Assembly (NCBI GenBank): GCA_022496805.1
Contig: CM040089.1
Location: 3,288,501 to 3,352,500 of the forward strand
Length of the DNA stretch: 64,000 nucleotides
Direction: 5' to 3'
DNA from: Pohlia nutans
Taxonomy: Eukaryota > Streptophyta > Bryopsida > Bryales > Mniaceae
A program made the translations under genes and the position numbers. Every line of letters starts with the position of its first letter. Within the stretch, counting starts at the first letter, position 1. This document shows, one piece after another, positions 1-9,904 of the stretch. The notes under the pieces were generated by a model, which saw only the letters and a program-made list of their open reading frames with translations, was not told the origin of the DNA and ran no database searches.

Positions 1-434
1 AGCCGTGAAGAAAGAAATTTCAGCCAATGGGACGCCTAAAAACCGAGAAGACCAAAGAATGTCACTTTACACCCGAAATTTTCAGTCCAAGGGACGGAAG
101 GAGAAAATGACATTGACAACACTTTTGTCCTTCGTGGCAACAAAAGTGCACTTTTTTCAAGGCCCCCGGATTTTGCGTCACGCCCACCTCAAGAGGTGGG
201 TCTAACGCAAAATCTGGGGGGCCGTTTGGCCAAAATTCTCACAACCAATCATTTTTTATTTTTTAAGAAATATGTAAGAACTTTATTTTAAAAAGTCAGC
301 ACTTTATTTTGTGGCCCCTTCTCACTTTACATTATATCCAAAGGCCGTCAAGTTCAAAGTTGGCTTCTCAAGGATGAGCCATGGCCCTTGTGAGGTTTTC
401 TCCACGGCTTCTCGCATGTAGTGTAAAGAGGGCC
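1..434. mobile_element. PIF/Harbinger-type MITE, left end cut by the window edge
   Basis: The right end (about 400-434) reads CCACGGCTTCTCGCATGTAG then TGTAAAGAGGGCC and is followed by TAA. The window opens with AGCCGTGAAG, the inverse of the inner part of that end, so about 25 bases of the left terminus lie outside. A central hairpin occupies 161-223, with arms of about 18 bases (GGCCCCCGGATTTTGCGT and its near-inverse) and an inner CCCACCTC/GAGGTGGG stem. The layout (GGCC termini, TAA flank, GC-rich central hairpin) matches the elements at 10723-11117 and 21671-22033. No coding capacity is seen. Assignment to PIF/Harbinger is inferred from termini and flank. Confidence 0.7.
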
Positions 435-437
435 TAA

Positions 438-1775
438 GTATCTCTTTTGCAAAACTATATCTAATCCCTAAATGATTAACTGACTTTCATATTTTGGAAT
501 TTTTAGAATCAAATCCTTTATGCACATCTTTCTCGACACGTAATTTACTTAATCCAAAAAAATTAAAATTAAATATTCCTAATTTTTTGAAAATACTATG
601 ATTTATAGAAAACGTACAGCTTCATCCCTGAAAAACATAAAATGATAAATCTTGTTCATTAGAATGCCCAAAATCAAAATTTAAATTTAAATTTCACTTC
701 ACTGTTACAAGGTAGACATTTGGATGCATGCATGGTAGGGTCACCCAACCTTTTTGTCTCAGTGTTTTAGAAGTGGCAATTACAAAAAACCATAGACAAA
801 TATAAAAAATTGATCTTAGTGTGAAGTTAATGTTACATGGTTTAGCAATGTCAATCTTGTGTTGTAAGCAACAAAACTTTTATAAATTGGTGATTTCATG
901 TAATCCTCAGCTGTAATTTTTTAATATATTCAAACATGTAAAAATAAACATCCTAAAAAAAAAAGGATTATTGTCGATTATTAAGTATTCAAAGTAGATT
1001 ATTATATATTTTAAGCCAAATTTTTATTTTGAAAAACAATTATGATGATTTTCTTTTTGGGTGTTCTTTCAATAATATTTTTCATTTGAGAATTTTAATG
1101 ACCTTTCAAATTTAGAAATAAACATGGACTATTTTTCCAATCAAAGTTTGGATAGAAATTGGTCAAACTATCAAATTGTTCAAATTGTCAAATTAGTCAA
1201 ACAGAAGTTTCGAAATTTGAAAATCTTAAGATAAATTAACTTCAACAAACTAAAATTTGACTTTATGATTGATATATAGTTGATATGTACTCATAGTTCA
1301 TTTTGTTTTTCATTGCGCCAATACGATACATTTTAAAATTTTGTTTATTTCTTTTTAATAAAATAAACAAAATGCACAAAGTTGCACTAAATCTTAATGG
1401 AATCTTTGTCCAAAAGTTGGTGGACCATACAATGCATTTTTCCATTTAACCCTTTAAAAGAACCTCGAACCTTAGATGTTGCACTATCTTTCCATGTGAT
1501 ATGATTCTGAACACCCTAAATTCATTATAGATAATCACCGTATAAGATGCATGCCATTCCTTTGAAAATCATGGAAACTATTATAAAAAAACACACTCAT
1601 GATGATTGATAGAAATTTATAAAGGTGACAATGTGCGTATTTGTTGAATACCAAAGCTCTATTGTGGTTTATTTTTTTTTATTGGATGTTGTTGAAGTTT
1701 GAAGTAGAGCATCTCCCATTTTTTTGATTTCAACATATAAAATATACCTCCGTGTGTCTATATACTAACCCCTAA
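438..1775. other. AT-rich stretch without recognisable feature
   Basis: Very AT-rich DNA with short A/T homopolymers and no ORF with protein-like composition. Nothing further was recognised here. Confidence 0.5.
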
Positions 1776-2044
1776 CCCCTAAGCACGCCGAGTTTTTTTT
1801 CTCGGTAGGTTTAGAAGTAGAATTTCAAGTCTAATGCATTGCTAGGAATATTTTAGCATCCTTTCTCAACACAAAAACATTGTGATCTTGGAATCTATGT
1901 GGCCAAATGACTCCAAATTTGATTTTGTCATCTACACTACAAGATTTTAAGGTTGAGATTTCTATTCCTCACTTACATTTAGACCTATGACACTTCGAAA
2001 GCAATGATGTTTTTAAACCCAAAAAATCTAAGGATGCTTAGGGG
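1776..2044. mobile_element. TTAA-type MITE, family B, copy 1
   Basis: Begins CCCCTAAGCACG after CTAA (a decayed TTAA) and ends GGATGCTTAGGGG before an exact TTAA at 2045-2048. The interior (AGCATCCTTTCTCAACAC, then CTATGTGGCCAAATGACTCC) recurs at 17500-18302 (inverted) and 31917-32161. This copy is short compared with the 803-bp copy. Its right TTAA is shared with the next element. Confidence 0.75.
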
Positions 2045-2048
2045 TTAA

Positions 2049-2616
2049 CCCCTAACCGCCCAACCATGCATATTTTGCATGATGTACGGATTTGAACTCC
2101 GATTTCTCATCCATCATGCACTTTTTGCAGTGTGGATTTTTTACTGAAACTTTTATGGGAAGTTAGCTTCGTGTATGTGTGATCTGATTAGAAAGGGGAT
2201 GATTTGTGAAATTTTTATGCTTCAATTCATGTTGTAGTGTTCCACTCAAAATTTCGAAGATTTTAGTCTAAAAGTGCTCCTGAAAAAGTCAACTACTAAA
2301 ATTAAGCAACCAAAAAATCTCCAAAAATCACTACACTTAGAGTATTACATTTCAACCCATCCCAAAAAAATTCAATATTAGATTGTCAATATCTTATTCG
2401 TAATCATATTACAAAAGAGCTCTAAATTTTAAGTTTGAAAATTTATACACAAATATTGGTGATAGCAATCGCAAATCTAACCGTATGGATAGAATCAAAA
2501 ATTCATAATGTACAACTTTTATTCATTCATCAAGTTGAAAATATCTCTCTTAGTTGCATTTTATAATGCATCTTTGAAAAACTGCCTAATCTGAAAAGGG
2601 TGAGAACGTTTAGGGG
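2049..2616 (+). mobile_element. TTAA-type MITE, family A, copy 1
   Basis: A 568-bp element with exact TTAA at 2045-2048 and 2617-2620. Ends are CCCCTAACCGCCCAACC and GAGAACGTTTAGGGG. The interior contains the family A hallmarks: GCACTTTTTGCAGTGTGGAT, GAAAGGGGATGATTTGTGAA, AACCAAAAAATCTCCAAAAA and AACCGTATGGATAGAATC. Full or partial copies of the same element lie at 7175, 8762 (inverted), 16344, 27299 (inverted), 38043, 40976 and 45014. There is no meaningful ORF, so it is non-autonomous. The superfamily (piggyBac or Kolobok) is inferred only from the TTAA target. Confidence 0.85.
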
Positions 2617-2620
2617 TTAA

Positions 2621-3106
2621 CCCCTAAACGCTCAAACGACCATTTTCTAGTCGCTGCCCGAATCTCACGACTGCCCGGAACAAAAAAATGATTTTTTGAA
2701 AAAATAAAATATATTTTAAAATACTAGATCAAGTCTACTTTCCAACGCAATTTGAATTATGGCAATCCGAGTTAAACTCCACCCGGGAGAGTTTTTCAAA
2801 GTCGATCACCTCAACATTGTCTTAGTGTTTTTTTGAAGTTTACAATACATAACCCAAATTTAACCAATCATATTAAATTTTAAACTTTAAAATTGAAAAT
2901 TATAATTTATACAAATTTTCAAAGGTTAATTCTTTTTAATTCATTAAAAAATGATCTGAAGTTATTTTTGGAAGTTTGACTGTACGGATAATTTGTAGAG
3001 ATGATGCTCTACATTTCGTTTATTGAACCAAACTTCATCAAACATATGGAAGGCATATATTATAGCACATCTATGTTTTGTCCAATACCCCTCGGGCTTT
3101 TAGGAG
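2621..3106 (+). mobile_element. TTAA-type MITE, family C, copy 1
   Basis: A 486-bp element between TTAA 2617-2620 (shared with family A copy 1) and TTAA 3107-3110. It starts CCCCTAAACGCTCAAACG and ends CTCGGGCTTTTAGGAG. Interior landmarks are AACTCCACCCGGGAGAG and GACTGTACGGATAATTTG. It has homologous, mostly inverted copies at about 12305-12768, 13344-13883 and 28093-28300. Confidence 0.8.
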
Positions 3107-3110
3107 TTAA

Positions 3111-4307
3111 TACATTGCACAATAGATTTTGAATTGGGATAAGTTTTGTAACATTAACAATAGATTTTTTTTTTGTTCTTTCACTTTTTTTCATGACCTT
3201 GAATTTTAGGCTTGACATAAATATGGAAGGTTCACAACCTCTGAGACATTGTTGAAAACAACCAAAAAATCTAACTCTCTTGTAATCAAGCATTAGAGTT
3301 TTTTTTTATCATGTATGATATTTTATAAATGATGTACTTTAAGAACTCCAAAAGGTCTTTGGATTTTAAGAATATATTGATTAGTTTGCGTGACCTTCTA
3401 AAGAAATTGGAATTTTTTAAATTTTTTGTATAAGTATGAAATTTCAACTCCGTGAGCAAAATACATGTCTAAATGCAATGTTGAGACTTAAGAAATTATA
3501 TGAAGAGGTTTTCTATAAGCATGGTAGTCACATAAATATGACTGAAATGATAGTCATAATAAATGTAATCCTATATAATAATCAAATTTCCTAAGATCAC
3601 ATTTTCTTTTATACTTACAAAATCTTAAGAAATTAACATACTAGTCAAAATCCAGTCCATTGATTCACTATGATACCTCCTAAGGTCAACATATAATGAG
3701 ATAATATAAATTTTAGCATATGTGAAAAGGTTTTATTCAATTATTTTAGCAATATAATATTAATAAAACAATTACATATAATTAACAAACCAGGGCTACA
3801 CAATGCTACGCACTACAGTGGACAAATTGAAGGTCATAATCTATCATGCCCTTTGACTTTATATTACCGTTTCAGTTCATTTTGTTCATTATTGTACCTA
3901 TTTAATTAAATTATTGTTCTTTTTCATAACACAATATTATCTTTTCAATAACAGTATTTTTTCAATATAATTACAAGGGTATTATTGAAAATATATTAAT
4001 ACTATTGAATGATATTATTGGAAGACAAATGACCATGACGCATTTTCTTTACAAATCTTCTCAAATAAACCCCTCTCCAAATACTCGTTGACGAAATTAG
4101 AATGTTACATTTATTTAAAAAACAATAATAATAATAATATATTAGTATTTCATACATAATTTTTATTTAAAATAGCTATTTGAATATTTAGATAGTAACA
4201 ATATACGTAATATTATTAATAAAAACATTACATTACTCAAATTAAAGGTTTGCAAGGCGTGACTCCTATATTGTCATATTCCTTTGGTGAAACCATAGTA
4301 TCACACA
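3111..4307. other. AT-rich stretch, no gene
   Basis: AT-rich sequence with a short AAT microsatellite around 4120-4140. There is no protein-like ORF and no recognised repeat boundary. Confidence 0.5.
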
Positions 4308-4546
4308 CCCCTAAAAGAACCAAGGATTTATGGTTTTAATATAACAAAATTCAAACAATAAAATTGTGAAAAAAAATGTAATGTAAATGGGACCAATTTG
4401 TATATCACCAGAATTAGTGAAGAACATTGCATGTTTCGGGGAAAATAATAATAATAATAATGAAATAAAAGAAGTCCACATAGGACCTACTCAAAAATGC
4501 TCAAAAAGCACGAGGCTTAATTTGGGATTCTTGCTTATTTAGGAGG
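4308..4546. mobile_element. TTAA-type MITE-like element, family I, copy 1 (degenerate flanks)
   Basis: Starts CCCCTAAAAGAACCAAGG and ends GGATTCTTGCTTATTTAGGAGG. It is homologous to 21090-21311, which shares ATCACCAGAATTAGTGAAGA-like sequence and ends CTTTTAGGAG before an exact TTAA. Here the flanks are CACA and TAAT, so the target duplication has decayed or the boundaries are slightly off. Confidence 0.5.
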
Positions 4547-4697
4547 TAATTACCACATAGCTCTTTATAACAATATGCACATTGGTTACCTACGGCATGA
4601 TAATAAAAAATTATGAGTGAAATTTTGTGAGAAAAAGAAGAATAATAAAAGAAATGGGAAGGAATTCAAAATGACTTGTAAGAAACAAGAAAGACTA

Positions 4698-4905
4698 CAC
4701 TAAAATCACCATATATTGGGAGTGCATAATAGTTGTGGGTACATTCATCCATTTGAACAATTTCTCATTCCTTTGAACAATGTTTCATCCATTGAAAGAA
4801 AATTTCATCAAATTTGAATGAATTTTACCGCAATATTTTGGAATTTTTATTATTAGTGTGGCTGCTCAAAAATATTGTGGGCCACAATATATGGTGATTT
4901 TTGTG
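4698..4905. mobile_element. TA-flanked foldback MITE, family S, copy 1
   Basis: A 208-bp element with termini CACTAAAATCACCATATATT and AATATATGGTGATTTTTGTG, flanked by TA on both sides. Related copies lie at 5164-5361 and 50104-50253. The copy near 50.1 kb has an unoccupied duplicate in the window that proves TA target duplication for the family. It is non-coding. A Tc1/mariner-like origin is inferred. Confidence 0.75.
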
Positions 4906-5163
4906 TACCATAGTACCTTATCAGGGTCACAACCCTACAAACCAATATTTATTATTTTTTGAAAAATAAGATTCGCCCCTCCAAAAATGAATTTCTTGGC
5001 TTTTGTTTTCATGATTGAAAATGGCCCAAAATGGCTCAAAAATAGGTAAATATAGCTAAAACTTATTTAGTCTACTTTTTGATTTCTTGTCCTCATAATT
5101 TCCGGATTTTCACGTCTTTTATTTTTTTTTAATTTTTGGCGACCCTTCTATGGTACTACGGTA

Positions 5164-5361
5164 CACTGAAACCACGATATATTGTGGCCCACGGTATTTA
5201 CTAGTAATTATTTTCTTTCAAATTATTGTGGTAAAAGTCATCCAAATCTAATAAAAATTTGTTCAAATGGGTAAGAAATTGTTCAAACAGATGAGAACCT
5301 GTCCAAGTGGATGAATGTACCCACGCCATTCACCCACCCACAGTATATAGTGATTTCAGTG
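5164..5361. mobile_element. TA-flanked foldback MITE, family S, copy 2
   Basis: A 198-bp element beginning CACTGAAACCACGATATATT after TA and ending AGTATATAGTGATTTCAGTG. The interior shares the CATCCA / TGGATGAATGTACCCAC motifs with copies 1 and 3. The right flank is CA rather than TA, so the duplication is damaged. Confidence 0.7.
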
Positions 5362-5994
5362 CAGTGTAGTGAAGTAAACCCACTCAAGAAATAAGTTAGA
5401 GGGAGGCAGGCAGGCATGCATTTGAAATGGAGGTCCGTCAGTGTGGGGGCCTGGCTGGGGGGTATGATGGTCACAGGCAGCCAACGGCTTTCATGAGGGG
5501 GGCAACTAACTGAACTGAACTGAACTGAATTGATGAGTGTCATCCACGCCACCTACATTCATCTTACACGTTCGGCATTAATGAAGGAGGCAGGGCGCCA
5601 CATGATTGATATTCCAGATCCTGCATGTGACTTGCTCTCTTTCCTTCCTTCCTTCACTGTAGCCCCAACTGCAGTGGCAGTTGCAATCCCTCTCTCTTCC
5701 CTCCCCTCTCCCTCATCACAATTAATAATGTGGCCCCTCCTGCCTCTTCTGCTCCGTCTGCTCACTTCTGCCCAGTTTCAGTTCTGCCCAGTTTCAGTTC
5801 TGCTCAGTTTCATTTCTGGCGCTTCAACTCTCCGTCCCCTTCCTTCCCCTGACACTCCACTCACGCTGACATCTCTACAGCCGTTACAGTACTACCGTAC
5901 TACACACATGCAGGCCTCAGCCCCCGGCCCCCGGCCCCTGCCTCAGAGCCTGGAGCTCGATGGGCCTCCAGGTCGACCACGGGCAGCAGGTCGA
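5362..5994. other. GC-moderate, pyrimidine-rich unique block
   Basis: Distinctly higher in GC and C/T than its surroundings. A 230-codon open frame (5530-6222, plus) runs through it and into the tandem repeat that follows. Its translation is low-complexity Pro/Leu/Ser-rich with no domain, and the repeat forms its 3' half, so I do not call it a gene. It could be a transcribed non-coding region or an old element arm. Confidence 0.35.
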
Positions 5995-6404
5995 AATAAC
6001 TCTCAAATCCTTCCTGCATGTACATTTTCAAAGTTCAACTCTAATTCAAGGTCCACGACTTCCAGATCTGCAGTTGAAGTTTTGCGAAGCTGGAGCCTTG
6101 GACTTAAACCCCTCCAGCTCCCCAATGGAAACGGGCTCTTAAATCCTTCTTGCAAGTACATTTTCAAATTATTCTCCAATTTAGGGTCCATGACATCCAG
6201 GCATGTAGTTGAAGTTTTGTGAAGCTGGAGCCTAGACATGAACCCCTCCGGCTCTTAAATTCTTCTTGCAAGTACATTTTTGAAATTATACTCTAATTCA
6301 GGGTCTACGATGTCCAGGCCTGTAGTTGAAGATTTGCAAAGCTGGAGCGTGGAAGTCTAAACATAGACCCCTCCAACTCCCTAATGGAAACGGGCTCTCG
6401 GCCT
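5995..6404. repeat. Tandem repeat, about three units of 116-136 bp
   Basis: The anchor GTACATTTT recurs at 6020, 6156 and 6272 (spacings 136 and 116). Each unit carries GCAAGTACATTTT, AGTTGAAG(T)TTTGCGAAGC and GCTGGAGCC. The second unit lacks about 20 bases (the CCAATGGAAACGGGCTCT segment) that bound the first and third. Copies have diverged by scattered substitutions, so the array is not recent. Confidence 0.75.
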
Positions 6405-7170
6405 TCTTCATTTCATAAGCTCACTTGAATGAAAGTGAAGGGGAGGCACCTAAAACCATCCATCCTCCCATTCTCATCCCTTAGGTACTTTCAGCAACCA
6501 TCACCATCCAAACAAATTTGGTCAATTTTTGCCAAAATATTTCTCAATTCGGGAGTGGCTACATTTACACTAGAAGAAATGGGCAACAAAAATGGATGAA
6601 ATTGCCAAATTCTTCTTAAAAACATATTAAAATCACCACTATTTGAATGAAAGTGCCTCATCATAGATAATTTTATGGATGCGGGCGCACACAGAGAGAT
6701 ATATGGATGATTCTATCCATTTCCCATTACATGGCTACATTCCAGGGTGTGTGTCGCTCTATCAACGAAAAGACAAAATTTATTAACTGACCGTCACCCA
6801 AGGAACCTAAATCTGACCATTTGTAATCCCCAATGAACTGAAAAACCGACGACTTCTCATTCAATCATAAAGCTTCTTCAAGTGGGTGGAATTGGGGTGT
6901 CTAAAATGCATATCATAGTTTTTTGTTAGAAAACCACCACCTGTATGGCACAAATGGGTTTTGACTAAAATTTAACTTTCAAAATTCATATAAATTATAT
7001 CTTAATTGAGGTTTATTTTTATTTTATATTTCACTTTTATTCATGAGTCTTGTCTACCTATTAGCTCTAATTCGATTTTCAAACAATTCCAAATATAATA
7101 GCATGATGGAAAATTTTAGGTGATTCCACTTCAGTATCCATAGTGATTGGGAGGAAGTTTCAACATGATC
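6405..7170. other. Intergenic stretch, nothing recognised
   Basis: AT-rich sequence between the tandem repeat and the next family A element. No ORF, terminal repeat or RNA gene was recognised. Confidence 0.5.
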
Positions 7171-7174
7171 TTAA

Positions 7175-7742
7175 CCCCTAACTGCCTGAGCGTCCATTTT
7201 TTGGATGATGTACAGATTTCATCCATAATTTCTCACCTATCATGCACTTTTTGCAGTGTGGAATTCTTACTGTAGATTCTATGGGAAGTTAGCTTCATGC
7301 ATATGTGATCCGATTAGAAAGGGGATGATTTGTGAAATTTTTATGTCTCATTTCATGTTGTAGTGATTCACCCAAAAATTTGAAGATTTCAGTGTAAAAG
7401 TGCTAAAAAAAAGTCAACTCATAAAATTAAACAACCAAAAAATCTCCAAAAATCACTACACCTAGAGTATTACATTTCAAATAATCACAAAAAAATTCAT
7501 CCATAGATTGTCAATATCTTATTCGTAATTGAATTACAAAATAATTTTGAATTTCACGTTTCAAATTTTATACAAAATTATTGGTGACAACAATCATAGA
7601 TCTAACCGTATGGATAGAATCTAAAATTCATAATGTCCAACTTTTATTCATATATCAAGTTCAAAATATCCCTCTAGATTGCATTTTATAATGCATCTTT
7701 GCAAAACTACTAAATTTGGAGAGGGCTCTAGGCATTTAGGGG
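7175..7742 (+). mobile_element. TTAA-type MITE, family A, copy 2
   Basis: A 568-bp copy with exact TTAA at 7171-7174 and 7743-7746. Termini are CCCCTAACTGCCTGAGCG and CTAGGCATTTAGGGG. It is very similar (about 95% by eye) to the inverted copy at 8762-9330, and the two form a long inverted repeat with about 1.0 kb between arms. It has no coding content. Confidence 0.88.
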
Positions 7743-7775
7743 TTAATATAAATTTACCTAAAATCGTCCATTTAA

Positions 7776-8546
7776 CCCTTTACCGCGCCATCGTGCACTA
7801 TGTGGACGACGCACATATTGAAATTGCTAGATTCTCATCCAAATTGGACAGTTTTCATTCACTAAAATTTCTCTTGGTTCTTGAGCAAGTTGACTATCCT
7901 TTGTACGGTTTGGATATTCAAAATAGGTTATTATGATCTTTAGAAAAACAACATAATTGGTTTATGTCAAGTTTCATTATTAGTTCAAAAAGTGGGACCT
8001 TAAATATGATTTTCCAAAATAAGTAGAATCAAATAATGGAAACTATACCATCTCGTAGTGTATGTTATTCCAATTTCCGGAATAGTACTGGGATGGGTGA
8101 CCTCCTGGGAAGTGTGACCTCCTGGGAAGTCTCGGTGCTGCATCCATTTTAACACTAAAGTGCCCATCCCCGGCAAGGGAGAGTAGTTTTGTCCCAATGA
8201 TCCTTTGTCCAGTGGGCACTGGGTCATTGACATTACAAACGGACACTTTATTCACGCTGGCCCCAAAAGAGAACCAAAGTTTCTATCTATCTATCTTATT
8301 CCAATTTCATTACCATGTTTTTTAAATTTTTGGTGCTAATTTGGGATTTTAAATTGAATTTCAAGAGAAAACCTTGCAAAATTAATTTAAAATTATTAAA
8401 TAACAATAGAATAAATCCAACCGTAGAGATGTGATCTTCACATTGACATTTACAATTTTGCTTTGACCATCAACCCCTTTTTTGGTTTTCATCAAACATT
8501 TTATAACGCTTCTTTGAAAACAATGTTGAATTGGGACGTTAAAGGG
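7776..8546. mobile_element. TTAA-type MITE, family F, carrying a nested SINE
   Basis: Exact TTAA at 7772-7775 and 8547-8550. Ends are CCCTTTACCGCGCC and GGGACGTTAAAGGG. The 771-bp length includes a SINE (8078-8295) with its own 13-bp duplication, so the element proper is about 540 bp. It carries AATCCAACCGTAGAGATG near 8416, the internal motif seen in other TTAA families. Only one copy was seen in the window. Confidence 0.75.
8078..8295 (+). mobile_element. 5S rRNA-derived SINE, nested in family F
   Basis: A 218-bp insertion flanked by a perfect 13-bp duplication TTATTCCAATTTC (8065-8077 and 8296-8308). Its 5' part, AGTACTGGGATGGGTGACC and then TCCTGGGAAGT...CTCGGTGCTGCATCC, matches the 3' portion of plant 5S rRNA including the pol III C-box region. 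A 17-bp segment (GTGACCTCCTGGGAAGT) is duplicated in tandem. The 3' part contains TGTCCAGTGGGCACTGGGTC and CACTTTATTCACGCTGGCC and ends in an ATCT-repeat tail. The same 3' part, without 5S, recurs at 46848-47100. The copy appears 5'-truncated because the A-box half of 5S is missing. A SINE3-like (5S-headed) family is inferred. Cassandra TRIM elements also carry 5S, but no LTR ends are seen here. Confidence 0.8.
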
Positions 8547-8761
8547 TTAAACTGACGTGCTTGGGATATTTTGAAATTTGGATTGGAGCTAGTTTTAGTT
8601 GATAAACATATGATATTTATAAATACGTGTATATACATAATTTATATGAATTTTGACATATGAGTGATATTTTTTTCAACACAAACATATCATGAATTAT
8701 ATCTTTCAAGTAATAATTTGGCCTACTTGTAGAAGCCTCCAATTGGAAAACAAGTGGTTAA

Positions 8762-9330
8762 CCCCTAAATGCCTAGAGCCCTCTCCAAATTTGGCAGTTT
8801 TGCAAAGATGCATTATAAAATGCAATCTAGAGGGATATTTTGAACTTGATATATGAATAAAAGTTGTACATTATGAATTTTAGATTCTATCCATATGGTT
8901 AGATCTATGATTGCTATTACCAATAATTTTGTATAAAATTTGAAACGTAAAATTCAAAATTATTTTATAATTCAATTACGAGTAAGATATTGACAATCTA
9001 CGGATGAATTTTTTTGTGATTGGTTGAAATGTAATACTCTAAGTGTAGTGATTTTTGGAGATTTTTTGGTTGTTTAATTTTATGAGTTGACTTTTTTTAG
9101 AACACTTTTACACTGAAATCTTCAAAATTTTGGGTGAATCACTACAACATGAAATGAGGCATAAAAATTTCACAAATCATCCCCTTTCTAATCGGATCAC
9201 ATATGCGTGAAGCTAACTTCCCATAGAATCTACTGTAAAAATTCCACACTGCAAAAAGTGCATGACGGATGAGAAAATTTGGATGAAATCTGTACATCGT
9301 CCAAAAAATGGACGCTTAGGCAGTTGGGGG
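8762..9330 (-). mobile_element. TTAA-type MITE, family A, copy 3 (inverted)
   Basis: A 569-bp inverted copy with exact TTAA at 8758-8761 and 9331-9334. It begins CCCCTAAATGCCTAGAGCCC and ends GGACGCTTAGGCAGTTGGGG. It is near-identical to copy 2 at 7175-7742 in opposite orientation, which suggests recent activity of this subfamily. Confidence 0.88.
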
Positions 9331-9439
9331 TTAAATTTAGGTTCCTTAGGGACTACAATTGATCGAATTTATAGTACTCCCAAATGATGGTGGTTGATGA
9401 GGGCACCAACAAGATCATAATTGCGTGATCAGTTGTTAA

Positions 9440-9900
9440 CACTTGTTTTGCCAAAAGTGCATATAGCCATGTGCACTATTTTTTAGTGGTATGTGCACTG
9501 CATTTCTTTTTATTAAAAAAGGGAAGGGGGGTGGGAACATGCCCACCCCCCTTTGAAATTCGCACTACATTTCTTTCAATTTTAAGGAGGGGGGGTGGGA
9601 ACATACCCACCCCCCTTTAAAATTTGCACTACATTTCTTTTAATTTTAAGGAGGGGGGTGGGAACATACCCACCCCCCTCTAAAATTCGCTCTACATTTC
9701 TTTTAATTTAAAAGGAGGGGGGTGGGTATGTTCCCACCTCCCTCCTTAATTCGCACTACATTTTTTTTTATGTAATGTACATTCAACTTTGGCACTTTAT
9801 AGGTAAAATATGACTATATTTTTTTCAAATGTAGAAAATTTCAGCATGTGCATTTTTTATATGGCACGTGCACTTTGAATGAAACAAGTGTTTGTTATGG
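9440..9900. mobile_element. hAT-like MITE with an internal hairpin array (element R)
   Basis: Inverted ends CACTTGTTTTGCCAAAAGTGC and GCACTTTGAATGAAACAAGTG, with subterminal CATGTGCAC / GTGCA copies in both arms. The eight bases outside each end, GTTGTTAA and TTTGTTAT, match at 6 of 8 positions, consistent with an eroded 8-bp hAT-type duplication. The centre is a G/C-rich tandem array (see next entry). It is non-coding. The hAT assignment is inferred. Confidence 0.6.
9505..9775. repeat. Four tandem units, each with a GGGGGGTGGG/CCCACCCCCC hairpin
   Basis: Four copies of a unit of about 70 bp, each made of an AT-rich linker (CGCACTACATTTCTTTTAAT) and a perfect hairpin GGGGGGTGGG-AACATA-CCCACCCCCC. 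In the last unit the loop is inverted (GGTGGGTATGTTCCCACC), as expected if a hairpin flipped. The array sits inside element R. Confidence 0.85.
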
Positions 9901-9904
9901 ATAA

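Noticed and set aside
1764..2060. CCCTAA-like words as interstitial telomere repeats
   Set aside because: CCCCTAACCCCTAA occurs only where two TTAA-element ends meet. There is no tandem CCCTAAA array.
5530..6222. 230-codon open frame
   Set aside because: The translation is low-complexity Pro/Ser/Leu-rich, half of it comes from a non-coding tandem repeat, and competing frames are open on the other strand. No domain or coding signature.
8078..8150. A functional 5S rRNA gene
   Set aside because: Only the 3' part of 5S is present, with an internal 17-bp duplication, and it is bounded by a SINE-type target duplication.
9505..9775. A CRISPR-like array
   Set aside because: Units are whole tandem repeats without unique spacers, lie within a eukaryotic transposon, and no cas genes exist.
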